In this document: piece after piece, positions 1-10,421 of the stretch
Layout: every line of letters starts with the position of its first letter
Numbering within the stretch: position 1 is the first letter of the stretch
From: Trema orientale
Taxonomy: Eukaryota; Streptophyta; Magnoliopsida; Rosales; Cannabaceae
Direction: 5' to 3'
NCBI GenBank assembly: GCA_002914845.1
Contig: JXTC01000330.1
Coordinates: 20,371-84,370 of the forward strand
DNA length: 64,000 nucleotides
Translations under genes and position numbers: made by a program
The notes under the pieces: model-generated
The model's database searches: none
The model's input: only the letters and a program-made list of their open reading frames with translations
What the model was told of the DNA's origin: nothing

Positions 1-356
1 CTCCATAAACTAGAGAGAAAAAGAAGAGAGTCTTCCTATTCTCTGTAGAACAAACTCTTGCAATCTCATGTGTTGAGAAAATTGCAAGTGCCTAAAGTGT
101 GTGTTTTAAGAAATTGTACGCAACGCCCACACGTTCATCCAGTTGTGTTTGAGGCTTGGATTGGAAGATCGTGGTTTAGAAGACTATAAAGCTAGGATCC
201 GCTGATAGGCTACAAGAGGTATTAGATCTATTCTCTTTGTGTGCTCCTATTTGTTATAAATTAATACTATACACTCATATAGTCAATTGTTTTGAGAAAA
301 TTTTTGAATGTTCCTGGGCCAATATTCTGCTGCGAAAATCGTTTTTAAATCCAACA
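1..356 (+). mobile_element. Ty1/copia LTR, 3' part (5' end lies outside the window)
   Basis: The first ~350 bases match 33206-33480 of this window closely (shared blocks around CTAGAGAGAAAAAGAAG and GATCGTGGTTTAGAAGA), where they form the 3' part of a copia LTR. The segment ends in a typical LTR terminus, AATCCAACA at 348-356. It is the right-hand end of an element or solo LTR whose start precedes the window. No coding sequence belongs to it. Confidence 0.75.
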
Positions 357-1380
357 ATTATCCACGTCTAACATTAAAGTTTAAAAGATTATTCTTTAAA
401 AGATTATTCCTCTTCACTACTAAAACGATTGACCTTTAATATCTGTAAAGATGATTTAAACAAATCGAAGAGATATCTCTTGTGCAGTTTTAACGTATTA
501 TTTATACTAGACATCAATTGAGATTAATTATTTACTGTTATGGACTTGTAATATGATTTTTATATCGAATTTGTGACTTTATTGTAACTAATTAGTGAAA
601 TGAATTTATCTTTCGATGAAAAAATAAAGAAAAGAAAATTATGAAAGTTTATGATTCAAATTCTCCATCCCTAGCTTATGAAAATAGAATACTAATAAAT
701 GGGAAAAAAAGGAAGGTTTAAGCTGATACCGATGAAATATAGTTGAAATTCTGTGTTTTCAATGAGGGGGAAAAATAGTGGTGCATTAGTGAGACCATGC
801 ATGCATATAAAAAAGAATAAATAGTGATGAACTTGCCTCATTTTTGCTATGTTTTAAATACTCTTGAAGTAGAAGCACAGTATAATATATATATTTATCC
901 CCAGGACTCAGAAAACTTTTCATTCACATGATTGAAAATTCCCAATAAGTTTCAGTAGTTTTTCCAATAAATAATTAATAAATCTGCATGAGCTAGTAAG
1001 AGATGGTAATGGACCATCTCAATCCCAGAGCAGAAAAAAAAAAATAAAAAAGACCATCTCGATCGAACCAGATTACAAGCTGATAAGTTGATGGAAAATA
1101 ATGCGTGTGGAGAGGGATAGGTATAACTGGAGGAATTGATGAGGAGTATTGGCAACAACTAAACCTTATCTTAAGAAAGCAATATGCGGGCTGAGGCCAA
1201 CGTACAAGTATGACAAATGCAGCGCCATTGGAAGCTATCGACAAAAAAAGGGCAAGACCCATTGTTGGAAGAGTGTCCCCCACCCCCCCAAAAGAGAGAG
1301 GATTTAAATCACATGCTAAATGCACTACAGAGAGTGCTAGTTGTAATGCCGTCGCATTGGTTGGCTCCCCGAGGTGTTCT
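357..1380. other. AT-rich intergenic DNA, no gene seen
   Basis: AT-rich sequence with homopolymer runs and no reading frame resembling a known family. An open frame on the minus strand at 993-1439 has no recognisable domain and is treated as chance. Confidence 0.6.
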
Positions 1381-1584
1381 TCCTCTAATCTCATTGCAAA
1401 CGACATAGAGTCGTTATTAAGAGAAGTAGGTGGTGGCACGTGTCGTTTTGTTCTTCATACTGAGAACGAAGTAGCTCATACATTTGCTAAAATTGTTTTC
1501 ATTTGTAATTCTGAATATTTATGGGTGCATGACACCCTTAGCTGTATAGCCACTATAGTGGCTAATGACTCTTTATTTCAATGA
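1381..1584 (+). pseudogene. Fragment of a plant RNase H-like (RVT_3) domain
   Basis: The C-terminal ~65 residues of the open frame ending at 1584 follow the pattern of the plant RNase H-like domain found at the end of LINE ORF2s and in some host proteins. There is an acidic/LL helix (DIESLLREV), a central strand, then N-E-V-A-H-T-x-A-K and an aromatic patch W-V-H-D-T-L. Upstream residues in this frame do not continue the domain, so only its last third is present. It is most likely a relic of a retroelement or a captured gene piece. No intron sites or neighbouring exons were found. Confidence 0.5.
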
Positions 1585-2734
1585 ATACTTCCGATTTGCT
1601 TTTTTTAAAAAAAAAAAATCACATGCTAAATGCTCTTCTCTATAATTGGAATTTTGGTTTTTTTTTTTTTTTTTCGTGTCTATAATAGATCATGATTTGA
1701 GTTGATTAACATTACTAATAATTTGTGACAATATAAATGGCATGATGTTATAAAGTAATACTAGCTCGATTGGTTTTCACTAGTTTAACTCGTAGTTATA
1801 TTTTGGAGTTACATTATAGAAATTGTAGGACCCTCGAGCCACTCACAAATTGAATAAGCCCACTAAATGCAAGTTGGGTTGCCTAGTTGAGCTTGAGCTG
1901 TAACCTTTATGTACTACTTGTTATGAAATTAAATAACCCCATGCTTCCATGCATGTTGCAATTAAAATTCATTGCATACCATCTCCATTTACTATAACTA
2001 TTATTGGATGAATCCAAGAAATTCAAAAAAATAAGTTATAGTTAAAACCTAATTGAATTTTACTGAATTGCAATGTTTTTCATTGATTTATTTATTTTAC
2101 CATGGAGAAGGGATTCCAATTAATGAATCTACACTCATATATCTCCATTCATTTTCTTCGTTTAGAAAACTCATAAAATATCATAAAGTATATATCCTCA
2201 TATTTTATTCAAGGTTTTCAATCTAACAAGTATTTTTTTACCTATGGATAGATATTTTTTTTAGTGATTGGATGCTATCATAATCTGAGAAATTTAAAAA
2301 AAAGTATTAAAAATAAATATATATTATTTAATATATTTTTTATTATTTACTAAACGCGTATAATTAATTTTATTGGATAAAACAGTACCTGTGAATAAAT
2401 TAAAAAAAATAACCGGTGCCCTTTATTCGAATACAGACGAGCACGTGAGGTATACTCTTCTAAGTCAAATATTGATGCCAAAAAAACAAATATTTTAATA
2501 ATTTGTCCACAAAAATACACATTCAAATTAATTAAAAAAAATAAAGGTCAAGATTTTCTTTCTTTTTTCGAAAAATCAAACACATGATAAAGCCACAGGG
2601 TTTTAAAACTTGGAAAGATGCAAAGCCAGCCGAGCTAAGCTGAGCCATCTTGATGCATCGAAGAATGGACAAGGATAAGTTCAGAATCCAACGGCTGAGA
2701 GAGAAAGAGATGTAGAGAGAGAAGCTTTAGAGAG
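1585..2734. other. Intergenic and promoter-side DNA of the APK1-like kinase gene
   Basis: AT-rich DNA with poly-A/T runs and a MITE relic (listed separately). A G-box core CACGTG lies at 2442-2447, about 300 bases upstream of the putative TATA box. G-boxes bind bZIP/bHLH factors, but one match is weak evidence for regulation. No coding sequence was recognised. Confidence 0.5.
2215..2420. mobile_element. Degraded MITE related to the one at 34849-35097
   Basis: The left part (AAGTATTTTTTTACCTATGG followed by a run of T, then GTGATTGGATG) resembles the left terminal repeat of the better-preserved MITE at 34849-35097. The right part (CAGTACCTGTGAATAAATT and a run of A) resembles its right repeat in inverted orientation. 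The ends are eroded and no target duplication is visible. Confidence 0.4.
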
Positions 2735-2740
2735 TATAAA
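2735..2740 (+). promoter_or_regulatory. Putative TATA box of the APK1-like kinase gene
   Basis: TATAAA at 2735-2740 lies in a purine-rich stretch about 655 bases upstream of the start codon. It would place transcription start near 2765-2775. The long transcribed leader would then include the CT tract and possibly a leader intron (candidate donor GTGAGC near 3038, candidate acceptor ending CTGTAG near 3343). RNA data would be needed to fix the start site. Confidence 0.45.
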
Positions 2741-2895
2741 ACGTTGAGCTAAAAGGCGGGACCAGGCCACCATTAATGCCATGCATTCCTTCCCACCTTC
2801 CTTTTTATCAGCTTGTCAGCCTTCTAACTCTTTCCTTGTCCATACCAATAAAACCAAACTTACCAGAAAGGCTTAAGAAAAAGCCAGTCAACTTG

Positions 2896-2918
2896 CTCTC
2901 TCTCTCTCTCTCTCTCTC
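2896..2918 (+). repeat. CT microsatellite in the kinase 5' leader
   Basis: An uninterrupted (CT)n run of about 23 bases lies between the putative TATA box and the start codon. Pyrimidine-rich CT tracts just downstream of transcription starts are common in plant 5' untranslated regions, so it fits transcribed leader sequence. Confidence 0.7.
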
Positions 2919-3392
2919 GCTCTTAGGGGAAAGCTCTCTCTCAGCTTCTTAGCCTCTAGACAAAGCACTAGAAACGCCAACCCATCTAGCTTTGAGAGCT
3001 TTCTATCCTCACTCTATTCTTCTCTCTTTGATTTTGGTGAGCAAACAAGGTTGCTTATGATACCCTTTTACCTTCTCTCAAATGGGTTGTTCTTTAATCA
3101 AAGTTTTAATTTTTTTTCTTAAATTTTTCATTAATTCAAAGTTGCTTTCAAAAGCAAACATTTGGGACTTGGGAGAGGTTTGTTTACTTTTCGACTTTCT
3201 TATTAAAAAAAATATTTTTTTGGCCATAAAAATAAGGCTTTGGAAAACTTTTAGATCTGCCTAAAATCACTCTTCAAAGGTTTGCCTTTTTGGGGTTCAT
3301 TTTTTGGTTGGTGTAGCTGAGGCTCTAATCTTTGTGATCTGTAGGAAGAGAATTCAAAAGGGTAACTGGTGGTATTTCTCGAATTTGTTTCC

Positions 3393-5783
3393 ATGGGGGT
3401 TTGCTTAAGCGCCCAAATCAAAGCTGAGAGTCCATGTAACACAGGTAATCAGATGTTACTTCCTTCTTTTTTAGCACCCCCACCAGCTGAATTTAACTTA
3501 TTTTAACTTATGGCTTTTTACGCATATTGATGTTTATTTATGGGAATTTATTTGTTCATGGTGATAGGGATTCCATTAAGATTTCTGTTCTCTATTAGAG
3601 TTTGTACAAGGATCATGGACCACTGAGGTTGTTTGAGCTATCTATGTTTTCAACTTTTGAATTTTATTAACAGAGCATATGTTTTCAAGTTTTGAATTTT
3701 ATTGACAGAGCATAAGATGTTCAATTTCTTTTTAGTAGTGGTTTGTTCAACGATTGTTTAGTCCGTTTAAGGGGCAGGTGTGGTTTATTGAGACATCAGC
3801 GCCATTCTGTTCTTGAAGAAAACCATGTGAAACTAGATTAACCTCAAAATGCCAGCTTCTTCTTTTTCAAAGCTATATTACTCGTGTTATGATTATCATA
3901 ACGTGGTTAAAGCAGGAACAGGGTTTTTGTATTTGATAAATGTGACAGTAACTTGATATATACTTGTTTAATGCAGGGGTAAATTCAAAATATGTTAGAA
4001 GTGATGGGAATTTGAGCAGTACAAGCAGCAAGGTCTCATCAGTTTCAATCCCTCCAACTCCGAGGAGTGAGGGTGAGATATTGCAGTCTTCCAATTTGAA
4101 GAGTTTCAGCCTTGCTGACCTCAAAATGGCTACTCGGAATTTCCGTCCCGATAGTGTGTTAGGAGAAGGTGGTTTTGGTTCTGTTTTTAAGGGTTGGATT
4201 GATGAGAACTCTTTTGCTGCTACAAAGCCCGGGACTGGCATGGTTATTGCGGTGAAAAGGCTTAACCAGGACGGCTTTCAGGGCCACAAAGAGTGGTTGG
4301 TGAGTTGATTTTTCATCACTTTCTAGTTATTCATGACTCAAAGAATTAGCTCACTGTTGTACATTCTCTCTCTGTTTTTTTGGAGAACCTTTTAAACTTC
4401 TGGTTTAGGTAGGTTGGACACAAAACAAGCAATGAATACGCTGTTGCTCTCTAGTTTGCCTGGCTCTTTCTTGGATTGAAAATGTATACAAGCTAACCAA
4501 GATTTAAACCTGAACTTAAATTGAAATTGATAGCACATGGGTTAGATGTTGACTTCAGATGTGATTTGTCTGGTCTACAGACAGAAGTGAATTATTTGGG
4601 GCAGCTTTATCACCCTCATCTCGTGAGATTGATTGGTTATTGCTTGGAAGATGAACACCGACTTTTGGTATATGAATTCATGCCTCGAGGGAGCTTGGAA
4701 AATCATTTGTTCCGGAGTAAGTCCACCTGTTAATCTCTTGATCTCTTGGAATTGAGAAAGTTAATGATTTCCAGAGTGTGGGATAACAATTGACCACTTT
4801 AAATTGTTGCTGTATCAGGGGGTTCTTATTTTCAGCCTCTTTCTTGGAATCTTCGTTTAAAGGTTGCTCTTGGTGCTGCAAAGGGGCTTGCTTTTCTTCA
4901 TAGTGCAGAAACGAAAGTTATATACCGAGATTTCAAGACGTCTAATATACTACTTGATTCGGTATGTGTCTTGTAGAGTAGATGGCATTTAGATGCTGCG
5001 ATGTTATATATGATGGCTTAGTAGGATTTTTTGATTGAAAGAAGCTCTAAGAACTTCTTTTTCTGATATAATTCCAGAATTACAATGCAAAGCTTTCAGA
5101 TTTTGGGTTGGCCAAGGATGGGCCAACAGGTGACAAAAGCCACGTCTCCACCAGGGTAATGGGGACCTATGGATATGCTGCACCAGAATATCTAGCCACT
5201 GGTAACATTTTGTTATCAATTTCAGTGCTCATTGATTTTAGATTCTAATTATCTTGGGGCTCTGCTCATGACCTTCTATATTTCAAAATTGAGGAAGTCA
5301 TGTTTCCTAATAGTGGATTTACTTTCTTAACTGTCTAAAGGTCACCTCACAGCAAAGAGCGATGTATTCAGTTTCGGAGTAGTATTATTAGAAATGTTAT
5401 CTGGCCGGAGAGCAGTTGACAAAAATCGACCATCAGGAGAACACAACCTGGTGGAATGGGCTAAACCCTATCTGGCAAACAAACGTAAGATCTTCCGAAT
5501 TTTGGACAACCGTCTTGAGGGCCAGTACTCAATGGATGTAGCCCACAAGGCAGCTACGCTTGCACTGCGATGTCTATCCACGGAAGCCAAGTTCAGGCCA
5601 AACATGGGTGAGGTTGTAACAGCTTTGGAGCAGCTTCAGGACTCTAAAGAAACTGTTAGCAACAATAACAATCCGAGCAATGGCTCCAGGCCAAGGACTC
5701 GCAGACGAAGTGCTGATGATGTTACCAGTAAGAGGAGCACCAGTTCTTATCCTCGGCCCTCTGCTTCCCCACTTTATGCTTAG
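3393..5783 (+). CDS. APK1B: Receptor-like cytoplasmic kinase, subfamily VII (APK1/PBL2 type), 6 exons, 406 aa
   Basis: Ser/Thr protein kinase that, by family knowledge, acts at the plasma membrane and relays signals from receptor kinases. Exons, placed on GT-AG sites and homology: 3393-3444, 3977-4299, 4581-4716, 4819-4961, 5078-5201, 5341-5783. The joined frame is open for 406 codons. The N terminus MGVCLS has Gly2 for myristoylation and Cys4 for palmitoylation. Kinase motifs: glycine loop G80-G90, VIK-type lysine K111, helix-C glutamate E127, catalytic R207-D208 (YRD, as usual in this subfamily) with N213, DFG 226-228, APE 253-255. The tail is Ser/Arg-rich and ends [11 protein letters not shown], like APK1 proteins. 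The start was chosen because the lipidation motif follows it; the ATG at 3082 leads only to an unrelated short frame. Convergent with the kinase gene at 10422-12780. Closest to APK1B/PBL2; exact orthology is not tested. Confidence 0.95.
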
Positions 5784-6844
5784 AAATGGAGTCTGAAGAG
5801 TTTGACAAGATATGGTTTTCCTTTTTCTCGAGTGGAAGAAAAACAAAGGAAAGTAAAGAAGCTGGTTTGCAAACAAATCTCGTGAACTACCCACATACAC
5901 CAATATTTTGCCTTGCGACTGTACAGTTACTTATCTCAGGCTAATGTAATCAAAATATCAACCCTATGTCAAGACAATCTGGGGTGTACTTGTAAGTAGT
6001 AGCATAAGCAATGGCCCATAATGTTGCAAGTCTTCTGTCCCTTTTTTTTTTTTTGTTTTTCCACCAAATTGTTTGTAGCAACTAAAAGCGGCTTGAGATT
6101 CAGAACTGGCAATTGTTTTGTATTATCTCTGTTGTTAAATTCCCTTCTCTTTTTTCCTAACCTGGGGTGATGTCTTTCCGCCTTATTTCTTGTGTAGATT
6201 TGATTTGTCCTTAAACGTACTAGCTTGTTATGTGATGTTAATTCTTGTTTTCTTCTTAAGAATAAAGGAGAAAGAGATTGATGAGCTTTTAAGATTCACT
6301 TATAACTTGCTATTTATTTTGTTTGGTTTTCTGAAAAAGAGAGAAAAAATTGAGTTACTTGTTACTTTGTGGTTATACGTTGTGCCAACTTTTATGGGCA
6401 ATGTCAGATCATGTTACATCCAAACAAATGTGAAAGTTCCCAGCAAACAGGAAAGAAAAAAAAAAAAGAGGAGGTTAAAGCCAGAGATCATTTAGAGCTT
6501 TAAAGGGTGCAGTGCAGATAGGGAGGCACACGTGTATGTATGTCCTGGGATTTGAATTTACGTGACATTTAGGCTCTTTTGCATTTGTAAAGTGGTATAT
6601 GCAATCAAAAACTTGAAGACTAACACTCAAGGCATTGCGAATCCCAATATCAATTGGGGTATGGGTCCCCGGCACTTGTAAATTAATGGTTTTCCTGCAA
6701 AGTGACTCACTTTTGGGATAGCTCAGCACCCATTGAGCTGACCCTGGAAGAGAAAATTCTTTGATTACTATTCCTGAAGACAATCAAGACCTAGAATCAC
6801 CTCTTGGACTAGTATAATTACTAGTTTGTTCTTTTCTACTTCTA
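5784..6844. other. 3' untranslated region and intergenic DNA
   Basis: The first few hundred bases after the stop are probably the 3' UTR of the kinase gene. No single poly(A) signal stands out. The rest is AT-rich. Open frames here (6190-6495 +, 6475-6783 -) lack recognisable domains. Confidence 0.5.
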
Positions 6845-7634
6845 GGCCCAGTTTGATTTAATTTTTTAACAAGCTAAAAATATTTTTTAAATAATTTGTG
6901 GACCAAAAGAAACATTTTTCAAATAATTTGTAGGCCAAAAAGTATTTAGTAAAAACATAAAAATAAGATTATTTAATAATTTTTTACAAAACTACAGTTA
7001 AAAGCCAAAGTTGGCCTAAGACAGCTTTGGATTTTAGATTATGTGAGAATCTGCACTTTTAATGAATAAATCATAATGGCTAAAATACCCCCACTTAAAA
7101 AGCAAAAATGCAAAACATTTAATTGAGGTTATTTTCATATCAAATTTTTTTTTAAAAAGTATTAATATACTTAAATCATAATTGACTAAAATACTCTTCA
7201 TATTACTTATTTTGAAGTAGCCAAATTAATTCTTTATTGAAATTTTAAATTCAGATGAAAATAAAGTAAATTAAATTAAAACAAAATAAATTTAATTGAG
7301 TAACTAATTTAATTGAGTTTATTTTCATATTAGTTTTTTTTTTTTAAAATAAGTATTAATATGTTTAGTATGTACAAAATTTGCATAATTCTAAAAAAAT
7401 ATTAATAAGCTTTTTCTATAAATATGCATAATTGTATAATGATGTTTATTTTAGTCATTTTATATTTGCATAAAAATTCAGCCATACAGTTTACCAAATA
7501 CTTTAATATAGCTTTTCCAAGTCACAGTACTTTAAAATAACCAAACACTCAGCTACTTTACGCTACAGTGGATTTTTCTTTCAGCAAAGTTAAAAATGTT
7601 TTCCTTAAAATCTACAGCTCTACCAAACTGGCCC
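6845..7634. mobile_element. MITE-like element with GGCCCAGTTTG termini
   Basis: The left end reads GGCCCAGTTTGATTTAA. The right end, read on the other strand, begins GGGCCAGTTTGGTAGAGC. These short, imperfect inverted termini enclose ~790 bases of AT-rich non-coding DNA. The GGGCC(A)GTTTGG start is common among plant hAT/PIF-type non-autonomous elements. The superfamily cannot be fixed because the target duplication is unclear. Confidence 0.5.
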
Positions 7635-8206
7635 ATAATCTTAAAAGCCTGCATCTGCAACTGACATGTTTAGTTTGAAGTAATAGACCTCACAATCTAA
7701 TAACCATTTATGTCATTCTGTCTTACAATTTTAGCAATAAAAAAAAACACTATTTTTCGGAATTACAATTCCATTAGGGTTAAGAAGATAGAAATGGTAA
7801 TCCTTTCCACCCCGCCTGCCTAATGAATAACCATTCCATCAAGTCATTTTAAAAATCTAAATTTTTCTGTTTTTGCCCTACCAAAACAGCTTAGTCTTTG
7901 TCAACTATTTCATATTTCATTTCAATGCAAATTATCTTCAGCCAAATAATAGAATATCATACATAATTCTTTTCTTCCTTTAATTGTCCCTCACTAGAAC
8001 TCCAATTTTATTGGATGAACCAAATGCCACCTAGAGAGAGTCTTAAGTCCGATGGTTTTTTGTATTATGTTTTCTTTCAGTCTAATAAAGAACAAGGCAT
8101 TTGCTCCACTTTTTAAAGGATTTTCTTTTAATAATTTACCCCTATAAATTAGTACAACAAGTTCAAAGATATTTTAAGGAGCAAATAGTCCTATCCTATT
8201 CATTTA
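7635..8206. other. Intergenic AT-rich DNA
   Basis: Non-coding. A pair of related words around ACAATTCCATTAGGG (about 7765) and AATAACCATTCCATCAAG (about 7825) suggests an old, unclassifiable transposon end. Nothing else was recognised. Confidence 0.4.
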
Positions 8207-9482
8207 GGGCCCGTTTGGCGCATGGGATTGGAATTAGGATTAGGTTAATTAATTCCAATCCCATGTTTGTGGATAAAAGTTGATTGAATAACTAGTCCAT
8301 TGACCCAGAATAATCCCATGTCTTGTAGGATTATTAATCCCAAGCAAAATGGTGGGACAAATTATCCTGAGACTGTTTTTTCTTAACACCCGACAAAGAC
8401 CCACCCTATCTTCAGCCCTTCCTTGCACTCCTTCCTCACTCGTTGGCATTCAACTCGTGCCGCCTTCATTGTCGTCCTTGCACCGCCACTCGTCGCCATC
8501 GTCGTTGTCTCCGTCGCACTACCGTCATCGTCTTCCTCGCACTACCGCTCGTCGTTGCCTTTTCGTGTCAGTTGGGAGTGTTTTGTGATAAGCTTTGTTC
8601 TTCTTTGCTTACTGATTCGGTATTTTGTTCTTTTTTTCATTTTCTTGATCTGGGTTTTGATTTTTTCGATCTGATTACTATAAAAATTACTCTACCAAGT
8701 TCTTTAATTTTGGCTTTTTTCAGCTTCATTACTTATTGATCTTTGAAGATCTTCTTATACAAAAGATTATATATATTTTTCTGAAGATAATGATAATTAA
8801 TATACGCGATTCTTCTTACTTATAGTTCGGAAAAAATTTTATTTCTGAATTTTTTTTTTACCCCTTTTCCCATTTTTGGATTTGAGGGTTCTAATTGTTA
8901 TTTGATAGTGTCCTTGTTTAGAAAGCATGTTTTATAAGCACAATTATTTGTTGGATTATTTGAGATTGATATCTATGTTAAGTATCTATGTTTAGCTTTT
9001 AGTGCTTTTTTTTTTGGCAAATTAATGGGCTTAATTTTGCATAGTGTTGTGCAGCTTTGTTTTTAGTTCAGCTTGATTTTTTTTAGCTTCATTTCCTGCA
9101 AATATTTATTACTGAGTCTTGATTTATGCGAAGAAAGGAGGGAGAATACATAAATAACATCATGATTCATTCTCGTGGATTGGCATATTGTGTATAGTTG
9201 GAATATTGTGTATATGATATTCCAAATTGTAATAATATGACTCTGTTTTATGGTTGTGCTATTTTTTAATCATTTTTTCACTTATTTAAAATTTAAATTT
9301 AAGCTTTAAAATTTTATTTTTTTAGTCCAATCCAATCATGTACCAAACTCAGAATTGTTTTTCCAGTTACTTATCCTACAGTTTATCAAACACAAGATTG
9401 GATTCAGCATAATCCAATCCAATCGAGTCCAGTCCAATCCTATCCATATAATCTAGTCCAATCTTGCGTGCCAAACAGGGCC
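8207..9482. mobile_element. PIF/Harbinger-type non-autonomous element with TTA target duplication
   Basis: Terminal inverted repeats: the left starts GGGCCCGTTTGGCGC and the right, on the other strand, starts GGCCCTGTTTGGCACGC. The 3-bp target duplication TTA lies at 8204-8206 and 9483-9485, as expected for PIF/Harbinger elements. Just inside the left end sits a 16-bp-arm palindrome (CATGGGATTGGAATTA and its complement, 8220-8265). The right subterminal part repeats CCAATCCAATC-type words. The inside contains a GC-rich patch (about 8400-8580) unlike the rest, and no transposase is visible. Length 1276 bp. Confidence 0.7.
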
Positions 9483-10421
9483 TTATATAAAATTAAGAAT
9501 AGGGAGAACTTTAGGTGTGCAAGTGCAGTAATGAGAGATGCGCTGCAAACATGTACAAAGTAAAGGATTTGTATTGGCTTAAAAGCAAAATCCAGTCCCA
9601 ACCCACTCCCGTGTAATAATGACCTCTTTCGACATGCTTCGATTTCTTCATAAAGAAAAGAATAGAAAAGGAAAAAGAGGCAAAAAGGAGAAATGAGTTT
9701 AGCTTCAAAACATAAGGATGGATCCATGAAAGCTGTCTACTTGAATGATATATCCCAACCCCCACCACATCCCCCCTTTTCCCATGATCAAGTAGTACAA
9801 CACGTTATAAAAGTATGGGCTTTCTAGATTCTGCATATGCATGAGCCGCATCAAGCATCGCCACGTCCCAAAAAAAGCGTGAACTACATTTAATCGTCCG
9901 AGAAGTAATTCCTCTAGGCCCAAGTTGGAGGACTCTGTTACAAATCTCTTGATCCACGACAAAATGTGGGTAGCCTGAAATTTGAACAAGTCTACGAAAA
10001 CAAAGCACACAATCGATGATTACATCCATGTTACGGCCAAAATTTCTTCTGAAAACTCAACTAAGTTTCTTCACATTGTCCATTCAGAATAAAACTACTC
10101 ATCACCTGTATAGATCTGCTCTAAGTTAACTTAAACCCCATGTAAGATAAATCTGCAACCCTCCGTTGCTAAGGTGTAAACGAGTGACCATGGCAGCCCT
10201 TAAAAATCAGGTCCCCTCACAAAGATATATATATCCACAACTATAACCCTCTAGCCAAGGGTAAGGAGCAGAAAAAAGACGACTCCAATTAGTTTTGAGT
10301 AATAGAACGTATCTACAAATTCATTTGTCCGACTGTAACGAAATTTTATGCATACATGTATCATTGCATGGAGGGTTAAAATGCCACAAGCATTTTTTCA
10401 CTGCCCCAAGCTGATATTACG
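9483..10421. other. Downstream region of the PBL19-like kinase gene
   Basis: The part near 10421 is presumably the 3' UTR of the minus-strand kinase. Further left there is no recognised coding sequence. Minus-strand open frames at 9440-10029 show no domain or usable splice context. Confidence 0.45.

Noticed and set aside
993-1439. 148-codon minus-strand frame as a gene
   Set aside because: No domain recognised; it is antisense to the RNase H-like relic and has no splice or promoter support.
3082-3264. Upstream ATG and 60-codon frame as the kinase start
   Set aside because: The peptide is unrelated to kinase N termini; the ATG at 3393 gives the expected MGVCLS lipidation motif and correct splice phase.
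8349-8739. Ser/His/Arg-rich open frames as a gene
   Set aside because: Three frames are open at once, no domain is recognisable, and the segment is inside a TIR-bounded element.
9440-10029. Minus-strand open frames downstream of the PBL19-like kinase as additional exons
   Set aside because: The kinase reading frame ends at a natural stop at 10422 with a tail typical of the family; these frames lack domains.
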